A stretch of DNA of 5,298 nucleotides from RGIG4576 sp964613095 (GTDB lineage Bacteria > Bacteroidota > Bacteroidia > Bacteroidales > Muribaculaceae): the NCBI GenBank assembly GCA_964613095.1, contig CAZTFX010000103.1, positions 1 to 5,298 on the forward strand, written 5' to 3'. Below, piece after piece: positions 1-5,298 of the stretch. Within the stretch, counting starts at the first letter, position 1. Each line of letters begins with the position of its first letter. The notes beneath the pieces were generated by a model, which was not told the DNA's origin, searched no databases, and was given only the letters and a program-made list of their open reading frames with translations. The position numbers were made by a program, and so were the translations under genes.

Positions 1-113
1 CACAATGAATAACCTTGGCGGAAATAAACCTCCAAAGTATCCGATTTCTCTTGAGCTGCCATAGACATTCCAAAGAGAACCGTTAAGATTATTGCTATAC
101 ACACACGTTTCAT
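1..113 (-). CDS. Secreted protein, N-terminal fragment (cut by window edge)
   Basis: An ATG at 113-111 opens a frame that runs off the left edge after 37 complete codons. The first 19 or so residues form a typical Sec signal peptide: MKR, then a hydrophobic stretch (CIAIILTVLFGM), then S-M-A as a likely cleavage site before AQEK. No lipobox cysteine follows, so I expect a periplasmic or outer-membrane protein. The mature start contains DTLEVYFRQGYS. From memory, this resembles the first strand of Bacteroidales envelope proteins of OmpA-like or fimbria-associated type, but that is a weak resemblance on a short piece and I assign no function. A promoter box lies about 95 bases upstream, and the terminator at 386-418 separates it from the operon behind it, so it is probably transcribed independently. 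Confidence is good for a real gene, low for its family. Confidence 0.72.
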   Translation of the reverse strand, partial: MKRVCIAIILTVLFGMSMAAQEKSDTLEVYFRQGYSL

Positions 114-207
114 CAAAAGAAACTATTTAATTTCCTTGTATTTTTGTTTTACGTAAAACTACTTCACTACCAACATTTTAGTGGCAGCAACTACAATTTC
201 GCACTCG

Positions 208-215
208 CAAAAGTA
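208..215 (-). promoter_or_regulatory. Probable -7 promoter box of the left-edge gene
   Basis: On the minus strand this reads TACTTTTG, an exact match to the Bacteroidota -7 consensus TAnnTTTG. Transcription would begin a few bases further on, near 203, giving a leader of about 90 bases. No TTTG-like -33 box is present: 19 bases upstream sits the G9 run (C9 on the plus strand, 235-243). The assignment rests on the -7 match and on position upstream of the gene. Confidence 0.5.
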
Positions 216-234
216 CGAAAAAATGCTAATTTTA

Positions 235-243
235 CCCCCCCCC
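235..243. repeat. Homopolymer tract of nine C
   Basis: Nine consecutive C residues on the plus strand (G9 on the minus strand) in an otherwise AT-rich intergenic region. The last three C are also the first three bases of the palindrome at 241-268. The tract ends exactly 19 bases upstream of the TACTTTTG box, where a -33 element would be expected. Such tracts are prone to length changes during replication and also to sequencing error. Confidence 0.9.
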
Positions 244-268
244 GCAGTTAATTTATGTTAACTGCGGG
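241..268. repeat. Perfect palindrome, 11-bp arms, 6-base loop
   Basis: CCCGCAGTTAA at 241-251 is matched exactly by its reverse complement TTAACTGCGGG at 258-268 around the loop TTTATG. No T run follows on either strand (the minus side runs into G residues), so it is not a standard intrinsic terminator. Its centre is roughly 50 bases upstream of the predicted transcription start of the left-edge gene, a position that would suit an activator-binding site. That role is inference only. Confidence 0.8.
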
Positions 269-284
269 AAGATTGTCTAATTTC

Positions 285-332
285 GCAAGGAAACAATTGT
301 GAAGGACATTTCACAATTGTTCTATTCCTTGC
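285..332. repeat. Long interrupted palindrome, 19 paired bases
   Basis: Inner arms of 12 bases (AACAATTGTGAA at 292-303, TTCACAATTGTT at 310-321) pair perfectly around the loop GGACAT. Outer arms of 7 bases (GCAAGGA at 285-291, TCCTTGC at 326-332) also pair, leaving a one-sided bulge CTAT at 322-325. Each inner arm contains ACAATTGT, itself palindromic, at 293-300 and 313-320, spaced 20 bp apart or about two helical turns. There is no T tract on either side, so it is not a simple terminator. It may be an operator pair, a structured RNA or a dispersed repeat; the sequence alone cannot decide. Confidence 0.8.
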
Positions 333-385
333 TACGTAACCTTACAAAAAAATATTAGGAATTTATCATACTATGTACTTTTCCT

Positions 386-418
386 AAAAATAAAAAAGCC
401 ACATTACAGCGGCTTTTT
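386..418 (-). terminator. Intrinsic terminator of the Fe-S operon
   Basis: On the minus strand AAAAAGCC (418-411) pairs with GGCTTTTT (400-393). The stem is extended inward by one G-T wobble and one C-G pair around the loop TGTAAT, and is followed by further T residues (TATTTTT, 392-386). It begins 3 bases past the TGA stop of the polyferredoxin gene. The A-rich side is also T-rich when read the other way, so it could stop transcription in both directions, but no plus-strand gene ends here. Confidence 0.85.
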
Positions 419-420
419 AT

Positions 421-1890
421 TCAAATTGTGCGATGAACCTCTATTCCATCAACATATATCGCACTGAACGGGCGTGCCGGGCATACATATTCACATGCAC
501 CACAACCTATACACCTCTCGGTATTTACCACCGGGAATTTGGGTGAATCTACCCTATCCGGATCAATGGGAGCCATCTGTATTGCTCCATTAGGACAATG
601 CCGTGCACAATTTCCACATTCTACATTATCACGCAAAATAATACAATTTTCTTTTACCCAACGCGCCGTACCTATCTTACGCATCATTTTTTCTTCTTTT
701 GGTAAAGGGCGTATTGCATTAGTAGGACACACTTCGGCACATCGTGTACATTCAGGACGACAGAAACCTGATTCATAACTCATTTCAGGTTGCATAAATC
801 GTTCCAACGATTGCGACGGGCGTAACACTCCATTAGGGCAAGCACTTACACACAACTGACACGCCGTACAATGATTGGTAAAATCATTCAACGATACAGC
901 ACCTCCCGGAACTATCGGAATCATGCGATTAGGAATTTTCTTGTCTTGTATCTCGGCTAGTCCCCCATCGGTTGTTTTTTCTTCGGCTTTCACAACTGCA
1001 GTAGCAACGGCAAGTCCGGTAATAGTCATAAATTGTCGGCGAGAATCATCTGTAACTACTTTTTTTCTTGCAAGATGACGATATTTGATTGCATTCTTAC
1101 TGCAACTTTCCAAACAATTCATACAGGTAACGCAACGGCTATAATCAATGGTGTGATTTTTTACATCAATACAAGAAGACTTACATGTACGACCACACAT
1201 TCCACAATTCACACAAGCCGAGATATCTATAACAGGTTTCAAATAAGAATATTTTGCTAACAGTCCTAAAACTGTTCCCACCGGACACACTGTATTGCAA
1301 TATATGCGTCCACTTCGCCAAGCCAATACAAATATTAAAACAAGTGTTATTGCAGCTACAATTAATGTTGTAATGCTCTTAATATGTACATCTACTGTAT
1401 AAAAAGCATAACTATCGGTTCTTTCGGCTAAATAAGCCAAACAATTATTTGCTAATCCATAAATGGGAGCAAAAATACTTGAAGCTATGCGACCATATGT
1501 ACTATAAGGAGCCAATAATGCACCAACGGCTCCTGCACCTAATGCCATAACAATAACAAACAACCCTAAAAAGAACAATCGTAACCACTTCTTCTCTTTA
1601 GAATAAGTAAATCTAAACTTTTTTCCTTTCCTCTTGCTTGATACCCAGGAAATAATATCTTGAAACACCCCCATCGGACATATCACAGAACAATAGACTC
1701 TGCCAAGCAGCAAGGTAAGGAATACCAGTCCAATCACTATACCGAAATTCATTGCAAGAATTGCCGGTATAAGTTGTATTGAAGCCATCCATGCAAAATA
1801 ATTATGAATAACACCTGTAAAATCAAGGAATAGCAATGTTATCATTACAAAAAACAACAAAGCCATAATTCTTCTTATTTTTCTTAACAT
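421..1890 (-). CDS. Membrane polyferredoxin, NapH-NapG-like fusion (probable quinol dehydrogenase)
   Basis: The 489-residue protein joins two modules normally encoded separately. Residues 1-270 resemble NapH: four membrane segments (about 8-28, 40-62, 104-126, 173-192), two cytoplasmic-side CxxxCP motifs (C67/C71, C198/C202) and two ferredoxin motifs (C226-C229-C232-C236 with extra C240; C253-C256-C259-C263). Residues 325-489 resemble NapG, with motifs starting C341, C377, C416 and C460, the third having NapG's characteristic Cx8Cx2Cx3CP spacing. Up to six [4Fe-4S] clusters are expected. Between the modules, SRRQFM (283-288) and a short weakly hydrophobic stretch form a Tat-like signal, predicting a periplasmic C-terminal half. 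Positive residues (RKIRR; KRKGKK near 86-91) support a cytoplasmic N-terminus. In the Nap system NapGH oxidises quinol; that role is inferred here. The start follows a strong ribosome site. It is the second gene of the operon, 12 bases after the reductase. Confidence 0.9.
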   Translation of the reverse strand: MLRKIRRIMALLFFVMITLLFLDFTGVIHNYFAWMASIQLIPAILAMNFGIVIGLVFLTLLLGRVYCSVICPMGVFQDIISWVSSKRKGKKFRFTYSKEKKWLRLFFLGLFVIVMALGAGAVGALLAPYSTYGRIASSIFAPIYGLANNCLAYLAERTDSYAFYTVDVHIKSITTLIVAAITLVLIFVLAWRSGRIYCNTVCPVGTVLGLLAKYSYLKPVIDISACVNCGMCGRTCKSSCIDVKNHTIDYSRCVTCMNCLESCSKNAIKYRHLARKKVVTDDSRRQFMTITGLAVATAVVKAEEKTTDGGLAEIQDKKIPNRMIPIVPGGAVSLNDFTNHCTACQLCVSACPNGVLRPSQSLERFMQPEMSYESGFCRPECTRCAEVCPTNAIRPLPKEEKMMRKIGTARWVKENCIILRDNVECGNCARHCPNGAIQMAPIDPDRVDSPKFPVVNTERCIGCGACEYVCPARPFSAIYVDGIEVHRTI

Positions 1891-1895
1891 AATGC

Positions 1896-1904
1896 TCCTC
1901 CTTT
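1896..1904 (-). promoter_or_regulatory. Strong Shine-Dalgarno site overlapping upstream stop codon
   Basis: The minus strand reads AAAGGAGGA, which includes AGGAGG six bases before the ATG at 1890. Its first bases belong to the TAA stop (1905-1903) of the aldo/keto reductase. It fixes the start of the polyferredoxin and suggests translational coupling. Such a full match stands out because Bacteroidota leaders usually lack a clear Shine-Dalgarno sequence, as the other genes here do. Confidence 0.85.
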
Positions 1905-3291
1905 ATATATTATTTTCGTTTCTTCTTAAATATTCAACATATTCATCAATCATTCGCATTTTATCTGCAATAGGAATCTGTTGCGGGCAATGTTCTTCAC
2001 ATTTTCGACAACCCACACAATGGTCAGCTTGCCTTAATCGCGGAACACTTCTATCGTAACCTATCAAGAAAATCTTTCTTGCTTTTGCATAATTTTCATC
2101 TTGCATATTATCGGTAAAGCTACCCTCATTGATACACTTATTATAATGTGCAAAAATTCCAGGGATATTCAATCCATAAGGACAAGGCATGCAATATTGA
2201 CAAGCAGTGCAACCTATAAGCGGATATTTTAATATCATATTGGCAACGCGTTCCATCATCTCGTTTTCTTCATTGGTTAATGGAAGCAAAGGAGAATATG
2301 TGCGAATGTTTTCCTGCAAATGTTCCATATAAGTCATACCGCTTAATACCGTAAGTATTCCTTTAGGAGAACCGGCAAAACGGAATGCCCATGAAGCAGC
2401 CGTCACGTCGGAATCAACTCGTTGCAATACCGCAAGGGCACTATGATTAAGATTTACCAACGCACCTCCTCGTAATGGTTCCATAATTACCACAGGGATA
2501 TTTCGTTTTTCCAACTCATTATACAAATATTCGGCATTTGCGTCACGCACAGCATGCTTCCAGTCTATGTAATTCAATTGTATTTGAACAAAATCCCATT
2601 TATACTCATCATGATGTGCAAGCAAATAGTCAAAACATTCCACATCTCCATGATATGAAAAACCCAGATTTTTTATTTTTCCTTTCTCTCTTTCTTTCAA
2701 CAGGAAATCAAGTACACCATTATCCAAATAACGAGCTTTCAGGCTTTCCATGCCACCCATACCTATACCATGCAACAACATATAGTCGATATAGTCCACC
2801 TGCAGTTCCGAGAACGATTTATGATACATTTTCACACTCTCGTCATAGCTCCAAGTGCTTTTGGCAAAGTTCGATAACTTAGTTGCTATATAATATTTAC
2901 TACGATCATGACGACTCAAAGCTATTCCCATGGCTCGTTCTGATTTTCCTTTACAATAAGCAGGAGATGTATCAAAGTAGTTGATACCATGCTCGATAGC
3001 ATAATCCACATGCCGATTTACCATATCTTGGTCAATTACTGCATCACTTTCTCGCGCACTATCTTTAGCCACAGTAGGCAGTCGCATACAACCATATCCC
3101 AAAATAGAAACTTTCTCACCTTTATTATTCAATCGGTAAGTCATTTTATCGGTTGGGACATCTTGAACTGCATTTTTTTCTTTTTTAGGTGAATCACAGC
3201 CCATTGTAGCAGCAGCAATTACAGCTCCACCGGCAATTATTTCCTTCAAGAATCCCCTACGAGTCACATCATCCTTATTACACTTTTCCAT
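1903..3291 (-). CDS. Tat-exported aldo/keto reductase with C-terminal 4Fe-4S domain
   Basis: From the ATG at 3291 the protein has 462 residues. A longer frame exists from TTG at 3300, but the ATG gives a normal Tat signal and is preferred. Residues 1-32 form that signal: TRRGFLK (10-16), a hydrophobic stretch (EIIAGGAVIAAATMG), then C32, a possible but non-canonical lipoprotein cysteine (T-M-G-C). Residues about 50-345 are an aldo/keto reductase barrel with the family tetrad D107, Y112, K138 and H174. The C-terminus carries two ferredoxin-type motifs, C361-C364-C367-C370-P and C425-C428-C431-C435-P, giving two likely [4Fe-4S] clusters, as in the COG1453 branch of the family. These enzymes interconvert carbonyls and alcohols with NAD(P)H; the substrate cannot be read from sequence. 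It is the first gene of the operon and probably an electron partner of the polyferredoxin behind it. Confidence 0.92.
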   Translation of the reverse strand: MEKCNKDDVTRRGFLKEIIAGGAVIAAATMGCDSPKKEKNAVQDVPTDKMTYRLNNKGEKVSILGYGCMRLPTVAKDSARESDAVIDQDMVNRHVDYAIEHGINYFDTSPAYCKGKSERAMGIALSRHDRSKYYIATKLSNFAKSTWSYDESVKMYHKSFSELQVDYIDYMLLHGIGMGGMESLKARYLDNGVLDFLLKEREKGKIKNLGFSYHGDVECFDYLLAHHDEYKWDFVQIQLNYIDWKHAVRDANAEYLYNELEKRNIPVVIMEPLRGGALVNLNHSALAVLQRVDSDVTAASWAFRFAGSPKGILTVLSGMTYMEHLQENIRTYSPLLPLTNEENEMMERVANMILKYPLIGCTACQYCMPCPYGLNIPGIFAHYNKCINEGSFTDNMQDENYAKARKIFLIGYDRSVPRLRQADHCVGCRKCEEHCPQQIPIADKMRMIDEYVEYLRRNENNI

Positions 3292-3317
3292 AAGTCTCAA
3301 ACTTAACCTTTACTTTG

Positions 3318-3348
3318 CAAATGTAATATTTTTTTATAACCCTTAAAA
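3318..3348 (-). promoter_or_regulatory. Promoter of the Fe-S operon
   Basis: On the minus strand TACATTTG (3325-3318) matches the Bacteroidota -7 consensus TAnnTTTG exactly. TTTT at 3348-3345, 19 bases upstream, is a near match to the -33 box TTTG. Transcription would start near 3313, leaving a leader of about 20 bases before the ATG at 3291. No Shine-Dalgarno sequence is visible in that leader. Confidence 0.7.
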
Positions 3349-3367
3349 GCAGTATTCAAAATTTTAC

Positions 3368-3375
3368 TATCTTTG
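3368..3375 (+). promoter_or_regulatory. glnS: -7 promoter box of glnS
   Basis: TATCTTTG is an exact match to TAnnTTTG and lies 26 bases before the ATG at 3402, predicting a leader of about 20 bases. The expected -33 position (3345-3348, 19 bases upstream) has no TTTG. The leader contains an AT-rich palindrome TATAAAA-G-TTTTATA (3383-3397) but no Shine-Dalgarno sequence. The box overlaps the in-frame GTG at 3375, which argues against that codon as the translation start. Confidence 0.7.
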
Positions 3376-3401
3376 TGGATTATATAAAAGTTTTATACTT
3401 T

Positions 3402-5150
3402 ATGGCAGAAAACATAGAAAATACAGTAGCAGAAGAAAAAAAGGGTCTGAATTTCATACAGCAGATTATTGCCGACGACCTAGCAGCAGGTAAAAACGGA
3501 GGAAAACTAAATACTCGTTTCCCTCCCGAACCCAACGGCTATTTACATATCGGTCATGCTAAAGCTATTTGCATGGACTTCGGTGCAGCCGAAATGTTTG
3601 GAGGCAAATGTAACCTTCGTTTCGACGACACCAACCCAATTAAAGAAGATGTCGAATATGTCGATTCAATTAAAGAGGACATCAAATGGCTTGGTTTCGA
3701 TTGGGAAGACCGAGAATATTATGCGTCCGACTATTTTCCTCAATTATATGATTTAGCTATACGCCTTATTAAAGAAGGTAAAGCATACGTTGACGATCAA
3801 ACATCCGAAGAGATTGCGGCTCAAAAGGGAACACCCACCACACCGGGAATTGAAAGTCCATATCGTAATCGTTCGGTAGAAGAAAACCTTGATTTGTTTG
3901 AACGCATGAATAAGGGAGAATTTGATGAAGGTGCTCGCGTGCTTCGTGCAAAAATCGACATGGCATCTTCCAACATGCACTTCCGCGACCCTATCATGTA
4001 TCGAATCCTTAAGCATGCACATCATCGTACAGGTAACAAATGGAACGTATATCCTATGTATGACTTTGCTCATGGACAAAGCGATTACTTCGAAGGTGTA
4101 ACCCACTCTATCTGTACACTTGAATTTGTACCTCACCGCCCACTATACGATCTATTCGTTGATTGGGCAAAAGGCGGTGTAGATCTTGACGATAACCGTC
4201 CTCGCCAATATGAGTTCAATAAGTTAAATCTTAACTATACTCTCATGAGTAAACGTAATTTGCTTATTCTTGTAAAAGAAGGATTAGTAAATGGTTGGGA
4301 CGATCCACGCATGCCGACTCTTTGCGGTCTTCGCCGTCGCGGTTACTCACCCGAAGCTATTCGCAAATTTGTTGATAAGATAGGTTACACCACCTACGAA
4401 GCCATCAACGAGCTGGCATTGCTTGAAAGCGTAGTACGAGAGGATCTTAACACTCGTGCCACTCGAGTGTCGGCAGTTCTTGATCCGGTGAAACTCATTA
4501 TCACCAATTATCCCGAAGGTCAGGTTGAAGTGCTTGAAGCCACCAACAATCCTGAAGATCCTGAGTCGGGAAAACATTCAATTGAATTCAGTCGTGAACT
4601 ATGGATGGAACGTGAAGATTTCATGGAAGTTGCTCCTAAAAAATACTTCCGTATGACTCCGGGACAAGAAGTGAGACTTATGAACGCATATATTGTGAAG
4701 TGTACCGGTTGCAAGAAAGACGAAAATGGAAATATCGTTGAGGTATATGCCGAATATGACCCTGAAACACGAAGCGGTATGCCGGGTGCCAATCGAAAAG
4801 TAAAAGGTACTCTTCATTGGGTGAGTTGCGCTCATTGCCTAAAGGCTGAAGTAAGACTATATGACCGTTTATGGAAAGCAGAAAACCCACGCCTTGAAAT
4901 TCAAAACATTCGTGACGAAAGAGGTTGTGATGCTCTTGAAGCTATGCGTGAAGTTATCAACCCTGATTCATTGAAAACACTCACTGAATGTTATGTGGAA
5001 CGCTATCTCGCCGAAGCCAAACCTCTGGATTATTTACAATTCCGTCGCTTGGGGTACTTTAATGTTGATAAAGAATCTACTCCAGACAAGCTTATATTCA
5101 ACCGTACAATTTCCCTAAAGGACAGTTGGGCTAAAGAACAAAAGAAATAA
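3402..5150 (+). CDS. glnS: Glutaminyl-tRNA synthetase
   Basis: The 582-residue cytoplasmic class I synthetase attaches glutamine to tRNA-Gln using ATP. The catalytic Rossmann domain (about 15-350) holds PPEPNGYLHIGH with the HIGH signature at 49-52, FDDTNP at 74-79, PMYDFAH with Y220 in the amino-acid pocket region, and LMSKR at 281-285, the KMSKS-loop equivalent. The C-terminal part (about 350-575) aligns by eye with the E. coli anticodon-binding beta-barrels, including RKVKGTLHWVS and FNRT near the end. It is somewhat longer than the E. coli enzyme (about 554 residues), partly through extra sequence near 490-530. C434/C437 and C476/C479 form two CxxC pairs where E. coli has none, perhaps binding zinc. 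The frame extends upstream to GTG 3375, but that codon lies in the promoter, so ATG 3402 is chosen. It has its own promoter and terminator, so is probably monocistronic. Confidence 0.98.
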   Translation: MAENIENTVAEEKKGLNFIQQIIADDLAAGKNGGKLNTRFPPEPNGYLHIGHAKAICMDFGAAEMFGGKCNLRFDDTNPIKEDVEYVDSIKEDIKWLGFDWEDREYYASDYFPQLYDLAIRLIKEGKAYVDDQTSEEIAAQKGTPTTPGIESPYRNRSVEENLDLFERMNKGEFDEGARVLRAKIDMASSNMHFRDPIMYRILKHAHHRTGNKWNVYPMYDFAHGQSDYFEGVTHSICTLEFVPHRPLYDLFVDWAKGGVDLDDNRPRQYEFNKLNLNYTLMSKRNLLILVKEGLVNGWDDPRMPTLCGLRRRGYSPEAIRKFVDKIGYTTYEAINELALLESVVREDLNTRATRVSAVLDPVKLIITNYPEGQVEVLEATNNPEDPESGKHSIEFSRELWMEREDFMEVAPKKYFRMTPGQEVRLMNAYIVKCTGCKKDENGNIVEVYAEYDPETRSGMPGANRKVKGTLHWVSCAHCLKAEVRLYDRLWKAENPRLEIQNIRDERGCDALEAMREVINPDSLKTLTECYVERYLAEAKPLDYLQFRRLGYFNVDKESTPDKLIFNRTISLKDSWAKEQKK

Positions 5151-5170
5151 TTATAAAACCTGCACAAGTA

Positions 5171-5211
5171 ACAGCCGGTACTCTCTTAGAGAATACCGGC
5201 TGTCTTTTTTT
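5171..5211 (+). terminator. Intrinsic terminator of glnS
   Basis: ACAGCCGGTA (5171-5180) pairs perfectly with TACCGGCTGT (5194-5203). The intervening 13 bases can add a CTCT/AGAG mini-stem. The hairpin is followed by C and seven T (5205-5211). It begins 20 bases after the glnS stop codon. Confidence 0.92.
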
Positions 5212-5298
5212 AAAATTCCGAAGTGAGCAGGAGGGTGGTCAAGCCACCCTGCCCTATAATTCATCATTGTGTTACTACTCCTTCCGCCACACCGCCGT
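5212..5298. other. Non-coding GC-richer tail with short hairpin
   Basis: No supportable gene starts here. AGGGTGG (5232-5238) and CCACCCT (5244-5250) form a 7-bp hairpin with loop TCAAG and no T tract. By eye, sequence from about 5221 onward is clearly richer in G and C than the other intergenic DNA in the window. It may be the edge of a dispersed intergenic repeat or of another feature beyond the window. Confidence 0.4.

Noticed and set aside
241..268. Reading the palindrome as an intrinsic terminator
   Set aside because: No T tract follows on either strand, and the operon already has a convincing terminator at 386-418.
355..387. TTAGGAA / TTCCTAA inverted repeat next to the operon terminator
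   Set aside because: Only 7-bp AT-rich arms with a 19-base loop, overlapping the terminator T tract; within what chance could give.
539..1260. Three plus-strand frames of 67 to 79 codons inside the polyferredoxin gene
   Set aside because: All lie antisense to conserved cysteine motifs and show no features of their own.
421..1890. Naming the polyferredoxin as part of a nitrate reductase system
   Set aside because: No napA, napB or other nap gene is visible; similarity to NapH and NapG describes architecture, not nitrate reduction.
2538..2882. 114-codon plus-strand frame inside the aldo/keto reductase gene
   Set aside because: Antisense to well-conserved coding sequence, with low-complexity His- and Ser-rich translation; a shadow frame.
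3292..3300. Extending the aldo/keto reductase to the TTG at 3300 (465 residues)
   Set aside because: The ATG at 3291 gives a normal Tat signal n-region with no need for a rare start codon, and the three extra residues add nothing recognisable.
3375..3401. Extending glnS to the GTG at 3375 (591 residues)
   Set aside because: That GTG overlaps the TATCTTTG promoter box, so it would lie upstream of the predicted transcription start; ATG 3402 begins where GlnRS proteins usually start.
3753..4136. 127-codon minus-strand frame inside glnS
   Set aside because: It is antisense to a certain gene, has no recognisable domain and no promoter or ribosome site; a shadow frame.

Overview
The window looks like chromosomal DNA of a Bacteroidales-type bacterium (phylum Bacteroidota). 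Three starts have the Bacteroidota -7 promoter box TAnnTTTG just upstream, most leaders lack a Shine-Dalgarno sequence, and the proteins read like gut Bacteroidales proteins. I cannot place the genus.

Layout, left to right. (1) 1-113, minus strand: the first 37 codons of a secreted protein, cut by the window edge. (2) 114-420: a 307-base intergenic region with a promoter for that gene, a run of nine C, two strong palindromes and the terminator of the next operon. (3) 421-3291, minus strand: a two-gene operon. The promoter-proximal gene encodes an aldo/keto reductase with a twin-arginine (Tat) signal and two C-terminal ferredoxin-type cysteine clusters. The second encodes a membrane polyferredoxin that looks like NapH fused to NapG, with a second Tat-type motif at the junction. 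A strong Shine-Dalgarno sequence overlapping the first stop codon links the two. (4) 3292-3401: a compact divergent promoter region. (5) 3402-5150, plus strand: glnS, glutaminyl-tRNA synthetase, followed by a good intrinsic terminator. (6) 5212-5298: a GC-richer non-coding tail with a short hairpin.

The most interesting content is the two-gene operon. NapG and NapH are known as a quinol dehydrogenase pair that passes electrons across the membrane to periplasmic nitrate reductase. Here the two are one polypeptide, no nitrate reductase is in view, and the partner is a probably exported Fe-S aldo/keto reductase. My inference is a Tat-dependent, menaquinol-linked periplasmic redox system acting on an unknown carbonyl or alcohol substrate. 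The sequence supports the parts list, not the substrate or the electron direction. glnS is a housekeeping gene and appears functionally unrelated.
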